A DNA stretch of 27,500 nt from Chromera velia (GCA_018398765.1 JAHBMJ010005911.1:32905-60404); one strand, 5' to 3'; shown: positions 1-9,211, counted from the stretch's first letter. A program made the numbers and translations. The notes: generated from the sequence alone by a model not told the origin.

Positions 1-80
1 AATGATATGATATGATATCACACTCTCACTGTTGCTGACTCTCAATCTAATCATGTTTTGTATCGTTTGCGCGATTCCAG

Positions 81-121
81 GGCCCAGCTAGTCTCAAAGT
101 CGCAGACCCATGCGATCCTAC
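81..121 (+). CDS. Candidate internal exon of a left-edge gene
   Basis: A 41-nt stretch is preceded by an acceptor-like CCAG and followed by a GTGTGT donor. Read with one leading base, it gives AQLVSKSQTHAIL plus one leftover base. That base joins the two leading bases of the exon at 620-720 to make a Leu codon, so the phases agree and the joined reading stays open. The intron between them (122-619) is filled with dinucleotide repeats, as in the introns of the large gene at 10463-16569. The acceptor's pyrimidine tract is weak and the exon is short. This is an inference from phase and splice signals only. Confidence 0.35.
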
Positions 122-214
122 GTGTGTGTGTGTGGTGTCTCTGTCTTAGTCTGTCCCTGTCCGTACAGACAAACGCCGAAAAGAGTTTTTTCTTTTTCTG
201 GTTATCTCTTTTTG

Positions 215-218
<4 letters not shown>

Positions 219-264
<46 letters not shown>
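219..264. repeat. (TC)n microsatellite
   Basis: An uninterrupted TC dinucleotide run of about 46 bases in the presumed intron 122-619. The Leu/Ser- or Glu/Arg-rich frames read across it on either strand are artefacts of the repeat. Confidence 0.95.
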
Positions 265-266
<2 letters not shown>

Positions 267-446
267 AGCTCCGTCCTTGTTGTTTTCTTTTGCTTTTTCC
301 ATGTCGTCCTTTCAATAGTTCTCTCTCTATCTGCCCTTCCCCGCTATTTCGCTTTCTCTCTGTGTGTGTGTCTGTTGCTGCCTCTGTCTATGTATCTCTC
401 GCTCTTTCTTTCGTCTTTCCCTCCCTCTCCCCCCTTCTCTCTCATG

Positions 447-447
<1 letters not shown>

Positions 448-538
<91 letters not shown>
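448..538. repeat. Compound (CA)n(GA)n microsatellite
   Basis: About 30 bases of CA repeat pass directly, at 480/481, into about 58 bases of GA repeat with one AAAG interruption near 508. It lies in the presumed intron upstream of the exon at 620. The same arrangement (CA immediately followed by GA on one strand) recurs at 11120-11172 and, on the other strand, at 15353-15450. Confidence 0.95.
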
Positions 539-541
<3 letters not shown>

Positions 542-619
542 CCTACCAACAAACGCATACGCAGACTTGCAGGCGCATGTGTGAGCACCCTGCATGTCCG
601 TCCACCTGCCTGCCTGCAG

Positions 620-720
620 TCTGCAAGAAGCACGGGATCCAGGGGGCCACCGTGGCATTCATGAAGGACCTGACCTCAGCCTTTGAGGCCAACGGCTACA
701 AACCCGGAGGCAGTCCGTGA
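620..720 (+). CDS. Terminal exon of an unrecognised plus-strand gene
   Basis: A good acceptor (CCTGCCTGCAG) ends at 619. The frame that starts with two leading bases reads CKKHGIQGATVAFMKDLTSA, then FEANGYKPGGSP, and stops at TGA 718-720. The composition is ordinary coding sequence, in sharp contrast to the (CA)n(GA)n repeat just upstream. The remaining exons would be the candidate at 81-121 and others left of the window. I do not recognise the family. The peptide is a C-terminus with a small Gly/Pro tail. The call is that this is a last exon; no function is assigned. Confidence 0.5.
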
Positions 721-1354
721 AGTGGGAAGAGAAGCAGGGGGGGGGACTGAGTGGGGAGTCTCCCCCTCCTCATCCACGCGGGTGGATGGATGTGAACTGA
801 ACCAATGAATGAGTGAGTGAGTGAACGAATGCGGGGGTCGAGTCGGGATGGATCAAAGAGTCGGAGATGCCGGCAGCACGGGAAGTGGGGAGAAGCACGC
901 GTGTCACGTGTGTCTTTCCCATAGAAGCAGAGGCACCGCCAAATGGAAAGAAAAGGGTGATCGAGCAAGAGGACGCAGGAGAGAGGACAGAGAGCTTAAA
1001 ATTGATTGCTTTCACGAGGGCAGACGGTTCGTCTTCTTGCATCATTGACTAGATCATTCAATGATTCCTTAAGTGTCAGTTCAACCACTGAGAAACAAAA
1101 AGAAAACCACAGACGTATCAAAATACTTTAAAGAGCATTTGCGTCTAGATTTGTGCTAGCATTTGCATTTGTTATGACTTAAGTAAGTTTTACTCAGCAC
1201 AAACAATAGCACAGCTTGAAACAACTTTGTAGTGATCTATTTTTCATTTAAAGAACCGAACTGCTTTGTGCGTTTAGTGATTAGTGGTGCCCTAGAGCAC
1301 TGTCGCCGTTTTGTCTTATAGAGGTCGCCCCCGTAAACGGCAGGGGGGTGTACC
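721..1354. other. 3' flank of the left gene, no supported gene
   Basis: The first part (721-1050) is probably the 3' UTR and flank of the gene ending at 720. Open frames here are short and look random. The DNA from about 1050 to 1270 is AT-rich. From about 1270 the sequence is GC-richer and probably belongs to the 3' end of the minus-strand LINE remnant that follows. I see no RNA gene and no clear poly(A) signal. Confidence 0.5.
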
Positions 1355-2786
1355 TCATCGCTGAGGCTCAGACCACACCCCGTGGCCCGCCTGGTTTCCC
1401 AGGTCACTAACAAACAACAATCTATCTGCGCTTTGCATACTTTGGTCTATGGGCTGCTCAGAAGGGACTGCTCCAAAAACCGATCCAATGATACAGGACG
1501 AAAGGACACTTTGGCTTTGTGCACACCCTCTCTCCATTCTTCTTTCAGCAATTTCTCCTTCTCCCTCCCTTAGCTGTCTTCCTGCTTCCATTGCTTCCAG
1601 GATGGTCTTGTATTCTTCTTTTCTTCTTTCCATTCCTCTCTTTCTTTTTGTAATCACTCCATGTCTCTGTGCCAGTACTGTTTCATCTAACAAGCTTCCA
1701 GATACGTACCTTCCTGGGCTTTCCTTGAACACTCTTCTTCTGAACGCCGCCCTCCCCAGAAACTCATTCACCGCACTATGCCCTTCGTTTATCAAGAATT
1801 TAAACAGAGCCTCAGTGTGCAGTCTTCCTCTTTATCCTTCTCTTTTCTCTCTGCAAACTTCTCTTGCTCTCTTTTCTTTTCCCTCGTTCCAGTCTGCTCC
1901 TAATGTTCTATACATGTATGCTCTTTCTCTATCATAAATTGGACACTCAGTCAGCATACTATAGATCTTATCCTCCAACACCTCTATTTCTATCCATCCT
2001 TTGCAATAAGGGTAGAGTCTCTCCTCCAACGGCACTCTCTGCCCTCCTCTTTCTGGCACTTTTTCCTTTGTTCCCGCTAACGTCCTGTCTCCTACTCTGC
2101 AGGCTGCTCTCCCTCTGTGTTCTCCTCTTGGTGCTATCCTTCTATAAGAAAAGGGCACCCGTTCCAGTTTTTCTTTCTCTATTAATATTCCCTCTCTTGG
2201 TCTTTCTTCTGACGCCTTTTTAAACAAAATGAGCTGCAATCTGTTTCCGTTTGCTTTTGTTCGGTGTATGTGTGCCATATGGACTTTTCTTCCTTTTTCT
2301 CTCTCTCTTCTATCTCTCTCTCTCACTCCCCTCTCAATTCTCCACCTGGAGATTTCTTTCTTCCTCTCTTTTATTTCTTTATCTGTCTTGCTTACAATCC
2401 ATCTTTCCATCCTATCTACTCTTTCATTCACTGCGTGTGTCCCTATCTCTCCTGGCTGGCCTACGAGCTTTTCTTTTGAAAAAGGATGAAGGCCTCTCTC
2501 TGTGAATAGTGTCTGTGTGCATTTCTTCAAGTGCAAAAAGAAGTGAAAAGGATGTAACTCTGTTCTTCTTCCCCTCTTCAGTTCATCCTCCACTCCTCCT
2601 CTCAAGCAATGAATGACAGCCTGCCTAATCACCTCCTTCCTCTTTTCTTTTAGTGCCTTTCTTGCCCATCTGATCGTCCTCTCTGCCACTTCAATGTCAA
2701 TTGGAAACATCCCCCCCTCCATCAATGTAGTGTCTGCACTTTCTGTTTTCCTTAGCCCCAAGATCCACCTCACAAAGCGTCTTTAT
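1355..2786 (-). pseudogene. Non-LTR (LINE) reverse transcriptase, C-terminal fragment, frameshifted
   Basis: Reading from 2786 down, the minus strand opens with RRFVRWILGLRKTES and EGGMFPIDIEVAERTIRWA. This resembles the region just after the reverse-transcriptase core in LINE polyproteins. About 230 residues later comes a Cys-rich knuckle with the pattern PYCKGWIEIEV...LTECPIYDRER, the usual C-terminal finger of such elements (known family pattern; no search was run). The first frame ends near 1832. A second frame continues the protein (TEALFKFLINEGHSAVNEFL..., to 1355), so there is a frameshift around 1820-1840. The polymerase core with its catalytic Asp residues is absent: sequence upstream of 2787 is AT-rich and non-coding. 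This is a 5'-truncated dead copy. The strong C+T bias of the plus strand here simply mirrors the Lys/Glu/Arg-rich frame. Confidence 0.6.
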
Positions 2787-3243
2787 AACTAGCATTGTTA
2801 AAAAGAAAAAAAGTGTTATTATAGAACTAAGAATACTAAACATGTTAAGGTCTGCGTAAAAAAAAAAATTATCATTGTATTCAAGCTCAATAATTGATGG
2901 ATTCATTGATTGATTGACAGACTTAATTAAATAGTACATATAATATCACATATGTTGTAACATTATTGTTATGCACTGATTTGAACATAATTTAAATAAT
3001 ATAAGTAGTAATACCAGTTAGTCTATACGACTAGTATACTGATATCCAGGTAATAATACATATCAATACAAATGATGATGTAACAAATCGTGTAATCTTA
3101 TTTTTAGTCTTATTTATTATCCTAATGTTTTTAATCTCTTCCAATAATTAAAGTCCCTGATCGAACGCTAAATTTGCCGCCGAACGCTAAACCCCTATTT
3201 ATAGCTAGATTTATAGGCTATGGCGTATGATGATAATATAAAT
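2787..3243. other. AT-rich intergenic DNA left of the LTR element
   Basis: Markedly AT-rich sequence with no frame of note. A short direct repeat (CGAACGCTAAA, twice within 3160-3195) is the only structure seen. The block matches the AT-rich DNA at 8609-9130 on the far side of the LTR element, as expected if the element was inserted into one AT-rich tract. Confidence 0.6.
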
Positions 3244-3247
3244 AACT
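3244..3247. repeat. Target-site duplication AACT, left copy
   Basis: AACT sits immediately before the TGTGGAG start of the first LTR and is matched by AACT at 8605-8608, immediately after the CA end of the third LTR copy. The match is only four bases but the position is exact at both ends. Confidence 0.6.
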
Positions 3248-3715
3248 TGTGGAGTCCTTCCCTGTGGCGCCACCCTTTGAGCCTTCGCATACGCCGTGAC
3301 TGAGTGAGCCAGCGTGCCACGCCACATTCCGCCGCCACGCTTTACTTTGTACGTGTCGCGCGCGCGTCGATCGAAGTCGAGTCTGACCCGGTCTGACTTT
3401 TGCAATGTTCGCATTCAAGCAACATATCACTTGAACAACAGATAGGATCGTTTGAGGCTAATGTCTGTTTATCATAGATTGGGAGTCTGAGACTCTGAGA
3501 GAGAGGAACAGAGAGAAGTATAAGTAGAAATTGTGCAATGATCGAATGAACCCAGCTGATTGGAATCCCAGATCGCTCTAGAGCTAAACCTTCTGTAAAC
3601 TGTTGCCTAAATGAGTGTTGCTCACGTTCTTTCTCTAGAATTTCCTTAAGGTTCTTATCCTCGCTTTACCTTCTGTTTAGACGCCATAAGGTGGCCGGAC
3701 AGGGGGGACAAAGCA
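3248..3715 (+). repeat. 5' LTR (copy A, 468 bp)
   Basis: It starts TGTGGAGTCC and ends GACAAAGCA. It contains a TATAAG-like box (GAAGTATAAGTAG) around 3519-3531. Where copies B and C have AATAAA, this copy has AATGAA, so its poly(A) signal is mutated. Its length is exactly that of the other two copies. The reverse-strand frame beginning MRTLQKSDRVRLDFD recurs in all three copies and is a by-product of LTR conservation. Confidence 0.7.
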
Positions 3716-5146
3716 TTGTAATGACCGCTCAGCTCAATGAGTGTTGACTCTCGTGTACCTTCTGTGATGGAGATCAGATCTGTCCTTTTGCGCAACAGTA
3801 GAAAACTAATTGTAACAATATGGACACGGTCAGGCAGAGACCGTGAGTGGGGGAATTCAGCGTCCTTTTGCGTCCAAAGCTGCCTGGAGTCTTCTTTCGG
3901 AGATGTCTTTCGAGTCTGATCCTGGACTTTGCCTTTGTCCTTGGATGGAGAGCCCAAAGATCGTTGGAGGTCGCCAAAGCCGATGGTGGAGACGTTACTT
4001 GGTGTTGCTCAGGACTTTGAGGAGCCTGATTTCATTGAAAATGCCGCCTACGAGCAGATTGCAATCCAAATGGCCAGTAGAGTGCTTTTCTTATGCTTTT
4101 TAATTCTGCAACTGTCTCCATCTTCCGGACAAGTGTCGGCTGATCACCTTTACTTGTCTTTGCTGCTGGTTGCTTGCTTGTCTGTGCAAGGCTGACCACC
4201 TTCGTGGTCTGCAAACACCTCCAGCGTGTTTAGGTCTGTCTGGACTGGTCCTTCGACAGTGTTCAAATACAAGAAGACGCCCTTCGTTTCTTCATGTATC
4301 TGTAATGCTGCCATTTTCTTCCAAGAGTGAGCTTGTCGCTTCTGGCTGTCTGGCTATCGCGACATGGATCGTTCGATGAGTGACCGTTCGATCGGGTGTG
4401 TGAGACTCTGCATGTGCGTTAAACAGACAGAAGGGACAGGTGGCGGCGTACCGCATGGACTAACGCGGCGACGGCCGGTGTGCCAGCCGGGGAAGGCCTT
4501 CTGCTCTGGGATCCCGATGCGGCAAGCCTGGAGTAGGAAAGAGAGGGAAGTAAGGAAGGGGTACAAAATGACATCGAGCCTGCCCTTGATGGCAAGAGAG
4601 GCAGAAGGGTCGCGACAAACCTACTGAGAGACAGAGTAGGACACACGGTGGCTGCCGCTTTGTCTCTTGCCGGCGTCAGCAAAAATTTTAACAGGGATCG
4701 GGAAGGGCAAAGCGGGTCATAGAGGAATGGAAGGGGATAGAGAGGGAGAAAAAGGGAGAAGGGGGGATGATGGGGAAGGGGGGAGAGCCTTTCAGGGAGG
4801 GAAAGGGGGGGAAAGAAAGGGAGAGGGGGGTTGCTTTGGGGTGGGGGGGGCAAATCGAATCGAGGCTGGCCGAGAGCATGCGAAGTAGTAGCAACTAAGT
4901 GTGACTGGAGTGTCTTTTATCCGGAATTGAGGGTTCATAACAGTATGTCAAAAGGAGCAGCAAGGGGATGAAACGAGACAGAAAGAAAAGACGAGATAGA
5001 AAGAAACCAGTGGGGCAGTCTGCAATATGTCCAGTCTCTTTCCTCCTTGAGGCTCCCTTTATGCAGCCACTGACATGCACGAAATAGGTTTGTGCTTGAC
5101 GAGACGGCCAAGTCCTTCTGTCAACGAGAACTCGATGTCGATTGCC
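3716..5146. other. Internal region of the LTR element, left part
   Basis: There is no recognisable retroelement gene. The best coding-like tract is at 3920-4195 (+), listed separately. A second short plus-strand tract near 4450-4530 (reading TAWTNAATAGVPAGEG, then LLLWDPDAASLE and a stop) has balanced composition but no clear start. From about 4680 to 4870 the DNA is a purine-rich (G/A) tract whose reverse strand reads as a Pro/Ser/Leu-rich frame. I read that as composition, not a gene. Confidence 0.5.
3920..4195 (+). CDS. Unrecognised coding-like open frame after the 5' LTR
   Basis: The open frame follows a TGA at 3917. Its first part reads LDGEPKDRWRSPKPMVETLL, then GVAQDFEEPDFIENAAYEQI and AIQMASRV, which looks like a real acidic, helix-forming protein. 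After about 4076 it turns hydrophobic and low quality, coinciding with a possible donor (GTAGAG at 4077), so the real exon may end there. There is no ATG before the coding-like part. It lies about 200 bp inside the element, where gag would begin, so it could be a gag remnant or a captured host exon. I do not recognise the family. Confidence 0.35.
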   Translation, partial: SWTLPLSLDGEPKDRWRSPKPMVETLLGVAQDFEEPDFIENAAYEQIAIQMASRVLFLCFLILQLSPSSGQVSADHLYLSLLLVACLSVQG

Positions 5147-5651
5147 TACCTGTGGAGTCCTACCCTGTGGCGGCGGATCTGTGGAGTCCTACCCTGTGGC
5201 GCCGCCCTTTGAGCCTTCGTATGCGCCGTGACTGAGTAAGCCAGCGTGCTGCGCCACATTCTGCCGCCGCGCTTTGCTTCGTACGTGTTGTGCACGCATC
5301 GATCGAAGTCGAGTCTGACCCGGTCTGACTTTTGCAATGTTCGCATTCAAGCAACATATCACTTGAGCAACAGATAGGATCGTTTAAGGCTAATGTCTGT
5401 TTGTCATAGATCGGGAGTCTGAGAGTCTGAGAAAGAGGAACAGAGAGAAGCATAAGTAGAAATTGTGCAATGATAGAATAAACCCAGCTGATTGGAATTT
5501 CAGATCGCTCTAGAGCTAAACCTTCTATAAACTGTTGCCTAAGTTAGTGTTGCTCACGTTCCTTCTCAAAATCTTCCCCAGGGTTCTTGTCCTCGCTTTA
5601 CCTTCTGTCTGGACGCTATAAGGCGGCTGGACAGGAGGGATAAAGCATACC
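5147..5651 (+). mobile_element. Nested, internally deleted copy of the LTR element (copy B) with TACC duplication
   Basis: An LTR copy (5180-5647, 468 bp) is preceded by a second, 22-base start of the same LTR (from 5151) and then GCGGATC. The whole unit 5151-5647 is flanked by TACC at 5147-5150 and 5648-5651. The simplest reading is a complete element, nested in the larger one, that lost most of its 5' LTR and interior. That would leave the LTR tip, the last bases before the 3' LTR, and the 3' LTR. Its CpG sites are more decayed than in copies A and C: for example the run of alternating CG near 5286-5300 has become TG/CA. Confidence 0.6.
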
Positions 5652-6242
5652 CCTACGTTAGCTACGTATGAGATGGGCAGAGGACTGCCTAATTGCCGCC
5701 GCCATGCGTTTGTGCCTGCGCGTGCCCGCGACTGCCTGTGACCGCCTTTGCACCCCTGCACTGGACTTGGGGGGGGGATTGAGCTCATTGCGAAGCTGAG
5801 CGTCAAAGAGGTGGACTGCGAGAATGACAAGTCGAGCGCCGCATGTGCCGCGCATTCGGAACTTCTGGGACTCCTTTTGGAAGAGTGACCTTCCTTCTCT
5901 CTTGGCTTCTCTTGGCTTTGCTTTACGTATGGCTTCGGAGTCAGACCCCTTGTGTGGTTGAGAGCATGAGCGCACGAGGGGGTGCCTTCATTCGCTGTCT
6001 CCTTCTCGTTTCCGTCTGCTGCTTTAAAACGTTTTATGTTATTCCTGGTTTCTTTCTTTGAGAGAAAGAGACTGGAAGAGGCCGAGGAAAAATGAGTAGA
6101 GGAGGAGCAAAGAAAGAACGAATCTTGAGAAAAACAGAAAGAGATGTCTGTTTTAACGAGAAAGGAAGAAGAAGAAAAAAGAAAACGAGGGGATAGCCCG
6201 TGCATGTCTTTTTGTTCCTTCTGTATCTTCTCCCTGTAGGGG

Positions 6243-6431
6243 AATGTCGGTGCTTTGGAAGCCTTTTGGGGTCTCTGGGTATCGCCTCTCCCCCTTGCAG
6301 CACAGGAGTTGATAGGAGCCTTGGTGGAGCCAGCCGTCTCTGTGCAAGCATCAGATTCTGCGTGGAGCCAGACGGTGTGCCGCCAGGCATCTCCCTCCAA
6401 TAGGTCTGCCCGGGTGCCGTTCATTCGTTGA
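6243..6431 (+). CDS. Unrecognised coding-like tract, possible terminal exon
   Basis: After a splice-acceptor-like CTTCTCCCTGTAG (ending at 6239), one frame reads NVGALEAFWGLWVSPLPLAA, then QELIGALVEPAVSVQASDSA, and on to a TGA at 6429. A second frame is also open for about 55 codons and the reverse strand is open too, so the choice is uncertain. A possible donor (AG|GTCTGC) lies at 6402. Its position inside the LTR element suggests captured host sequence if it is real. No family is recognised. Confidence 0.3.
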   Translation, partial: NVGALEAFWGLWVSPLPLAAQELIGALVEPAVSVQASDSAWSQTVCRQASPSNRSARVPFIR

Positions 6432-7806
6432 TGTCTGTTCTTGTGTGTTGGGCTAGTGTGTTGGGTCAATCTTCGGTGTTGTTGACAACAAGCGAAGAAA
6501 CGCGCATGCAGTCTTCGGGAAGGAAGTGAGATAGAAGAGAGAGAAGGAAGAGATATGAATACATGTGTGTGAATATATGTGTGTGAGGCTTTCTGCTGCC
6601 GCCCTCTGGTTTCTTCGTCTCTTCACGTTTTGTACGTACCTCCGTTTGCCCGTCTACTTACATTCAGAAAATTAAGAGAACTGGAAGGGGACTACTTGCA
6701 AGTGTACTATTCTGTCTGTCGCTCGCTTCCTTCCAGCAAGCCGGTCTGAGAAAGAGAGAGAGAGAGTGAGAGAAGGCGAAACAAAATCGAGAAACGGAGT
6801 TGGCTACCTCTTTCCTTCCACCAGTTCCGCCTCTTTCTTTTCAATCACTGTGTCGTTGGTGGTGTTCGATCTGCATCTTTGTTTTGAGACCACGGAGGTG
6901 TGGGAGGTGCAGCTTTGTTTTTCCGTCCCGCTTCAAGGGAAACGAAGGCAGCATGAAAGAGAAACGAGAGAAAAAGGAAACGGTGGAACTGCGCAAGAGT
7001 TTGGAGAGCAGGGATTTGTCAGAAGGAGCCTGTCTGTCCCTCTTAGAATTTTTGCATTGGCCCTCTTTCTGCTTTCTATTTTACTGCCTTCTGATGCCTT
7101 CTAATACTATCTCATTTATGTGAATGGTTTAGAATGTGAAGATCTGATGTGGTGGGAGTGCATATATACGTTTGTGCATACCTGAACTTTTGACCCGCGA
7201 CTTCTTTGGTTGGCCGCATGTGTCCCTCTCAGTCTGTCTGTTTTTTGCTCTATAGAAGCTTGATCGGTCTGCCTCTTTGTTTTCCCAGTTTCAGTCGTTT
7301 GCTTCTCAGAGGCTGTCTTCTCACTGTGCCTGCCTTTTCTACTGGCTTTATCGAAACGAACTCTTATCATGCAGACTGTATTATTGAAAGTGTATATCCT
7401 TCTCCTTTTAACTCCATGTAGCCGCGTTTGCTCGTCTGGCTTTGCCGCATTGGTGCGAAACCAGCGCCTCGGAAAAAGAAAGAAGATGAAGAGGGGAAAG
7501 CAAAGCTGGAGTGAGAAGTAAGGGAGCGAAAGAGGGAAAGATGGAAAAAGAAAATATAAAAAGCTAGGTAGACGACTGTGAGCGCATGTATCGGCATGGA
7601 GATGCATATGTGCATGTGACCGCACGGGCCTGACTATGTCCTGCTCTCTGTCGCTCTTTCTGTCCAGTATTTCCGTCTTGTGCTTTCTTTTAAGGGGATA
7701 TGAAAGGTTAGTAGAGAGCTGGGAAAACGTAAGACCTTGCAATGGGAAGCTTGCGGCCGTCGAATGACGGACGCTGCTGTCAAGTAGAGAGGGTGTGCTT
7801 CTACAG

Positions 7807-7914
7807 ACCCCGGGTAAGCCGACGTCCCTAAAACAGGCTTTTCGAGGAAAGACCTGGTGGGTTGGCATTGCCGGCGAGGCAGTGGGGACAGTACCTTTGC
7901 GCACGTTAATCTGA
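7807..7914 (+). CDS. Unrecognised coding-like tract, possible terminal exon
   Basis: A good acceptor (GTGCTTCTACAG, ending at 7806) is followed in phase 0 by TPGKPTSLKQAFRGKTWWVG, then IAGEAVGTVPLRTLI and TGA at 7912-7914. The reading is compact and protein-like. The minus strand is also open here, so the evidence is limited to the splice signal plus composition. It lies about 220 bp before the 3' LTR. If the tracts at 3920, 6243 and 7807 belong together, the element carries pieces of a spliced host gene. Confidence 0.3.
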   Translation, partial: TPGKPTSLKQAFRGKTWWVGIAGEAVGTVPLRTLI

Positions 7915-8136
7915 TTGACTTGCGTCAATGGGAAAAAACTTTTCTGCTTGTCAGCTTTCGCGTCTGGATATTTTTGACTACCTCTTTAAAGGTGTTCTAT
8001 TAGTTGCATGGGTTTACATTGCGTCTGCATGGTTGAGTGTATCCTTTTGCTTGCCTTTTTTCCCTTTCTGCACATGCTCGAATGTGTCTGACTGATCGTG
8101 GGGACGCGATTTTCTTGTCTATGGCCGGAAGGGATC

Positions 8137-8604
8137 TGTGGAGTCCTACCCTGTGGCGCCGCCCTTTGAGCCTTCGCATACGCCGTGACTGAGTGAGCCA
8201 GCGTGCCACGCCACATTCCGCCGCCACGCTTTGCTTCGTACGTGTCGCGCGCGCGTCGATCGAAGTCGAGTCTGACCCGGTCTGACTTTTGCAATGTTCA
8301 CATTCAAGCAACATGTCACTTGAACAACAGATAGGATCATTTGAGGCTAATGTCTGTTTATCATAGATTGGGACTCTGAGACTCTGAGAGAGAGGAACAG
8401 AGAGGAGCATAAGTAAAAATTCTGTAATGATAGAATAAACCCAGCTGATTGGAATTCCAGATCGCTCCAGAGCTAAACCTTCTGTAAACTGTTGCCTGAA
8501 TGAGTGTTGCTCACGTTCCTTCTCTAGAATTTCCTTAAGGTTCTTATCCTTGCTTTACCTTCTGTCTGGACGCCATAAGGTGGCCAGACAGGGGGGATAA
8601 AACA
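8137..8604 (+). repeat. 3' LTR (copy C, 468 bp)
   Basis: It starts TGTGGAGTCC and ends GGGGGATAAAACA. It contains AATAAA near 8435. By eye it differs from copy A at about 26 positions, mostly transitions, with no length change. It is preceded by GGGATC, which resembles the GCGGATC before copy B's LTR. This suggests those bases are the conserved end of the element's internal region. Confidence 0.7.
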
Positions 8605-8608
8605 AACT
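8605..8608. repeat. Target-site duplication AACT, right copy
   Basis: AACT directly after the terminal CA of copy C, matching 3244-3247. Confidence 0.6.
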
Positions 8609-9211
8609 ATAGTTCAATTTCCCATGTACCTTTGTAACAAGCTTTGTTACTAGGCTGAGTAGTAGTATGATAGGATTTATGTTTAAAAAATTGGCCCCCT
8701 GCCTCAATCGAGGCCCCAATGTGGCAATGCTAAGCGTTTGACGTACGGCATCCAAGAAATAGGAGATTTACTAGTAGATTTATTATTTAATAATGTATGG
8801 TGTCTAAAAGGCTACAACAAATTAAATTAGACGTTTATATTACTGTTATTTTAAATTAAATATAGTGATCGAATTTGATTGTTTAATACAATGCAATTAC
8901 ACTAGATATTACATTTATATGTCTTTACGAACATTCAATACGCTAGCTTTAAAATAATAAGACTTAAAACTTCGAAGTTAAAAGAGCTTTTTTTTATACA
9001 GTCTATGATAGACATTCATACTTTATGATGTGATACAATTATTCGAATCTCATATGATAATATTGATCGAAGATTATTTTGTATCTTTGTTGATAAATTT
9101 GCATGGCTATTCGATTGAGTAAAACAATCACTGGATCCCAGGCACTAAGTGAATGGACCCACTTTGGAGTGAATTTTAAGCTAAACGCCGCAACGAATTT
9201 TGCAGCTCATG
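8609..9211. other. AT-rich intergenic DNA right of the LTR element
   Basis: Strongly AT-rich to about 9130 with no coding-like frame. It resembles 2787-3243 in composition and is interpreted as the other half of the same pre-insertion tract. Confidence 0.6.

Larger units (their letters stand above)
5652..8136. other. Internal region of the LTR element, right part
   Basis: There is no retroelement gene. Two plus-strand coding-like tracts (6243-6431 and 7807-7914) are listed separately. The long minus-strand open frame at 5525-6469 starts inside copy B and has no protein-like pattern. A purine-rich stretch (6060-6190, 6930-7010) and pyrimidine-rich stretches give false frames. A short purine run, GGAAGGGA, ends just before the 3' LTR and could serve as a polypurine tract. 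Confidence 0.45.
3248..8604 (+). mobile_element. LTR retrotransposon-like element without gag-pol (LARD-like)
   Basis: Two direct 468-bp repeats (3248-3715 and 8137-8604) begin with TG and end with CA. They are flanked outside by the 4-bp duplication AACT and bound about 4.4 kb of internal DNA. About 500 bp of that interior is a later nested copy, leaving roughly 3.9 kb of original internal region. I find no protease, integrase, reverse transcriptase or RNase H frame there, so it resembles large non-autonomous LTR elements (LARDs). The plus orientation is suggested by a purine-rich stretch (GGAAGGGA) just before the 3' LTR and by AATAAA inside the LTR. A short GGATC sits before the LTR here and in the nested copy. 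No convincing tRNA primer-binding site (starting TGG) follows the 5' LTR. By eye the outer LTRs differ at about 26 of 468 positions, so the insertion is not recent. Confidence 0.65.

Noticed and set aside
110-664. Long open frames over the CT/CA/GA repeats, both strands
   Set aside because: The translations are Ser/Leu, Glu/Arg or His/Thr dipeptide runs. A dinucleotide repeat is open in every frame, so length means nothing here.
1832-2773. Pyrimidine-rich plus-strand frames (1864-2505)
   Set aside because: They are shadows of the minus-strand LINE frame, whose Lys/Glu/Arg-rich code makes the plus strand C+T-rich.
3211-3430. Repeated minus-strand small frame (MRTLQKSDRVRLDFD...) seen in all three LTR copies
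   Set aside because: Its conservation follows from the LTR being repeated. The copies diverge without codon-position bias (changes alter residues freely), and the frame has no independent support.
5525-6469. 314-codon minus-strand open frame
   Set aside because: It begins upstream of, and ends inside, the nested LTR copy. It has no domain pattern and no sustained protein-like composition. Alternative frames on the plus strand look at least as good.
7116-7928. 270-codon minus-strand open frame in the LTR interior
   Set aside because: It has Phe/Ser/Leu-rich low-complexity stretches from purine/pyrimidine bias, and a compact plus-strand exon-like tract fits the right part better.
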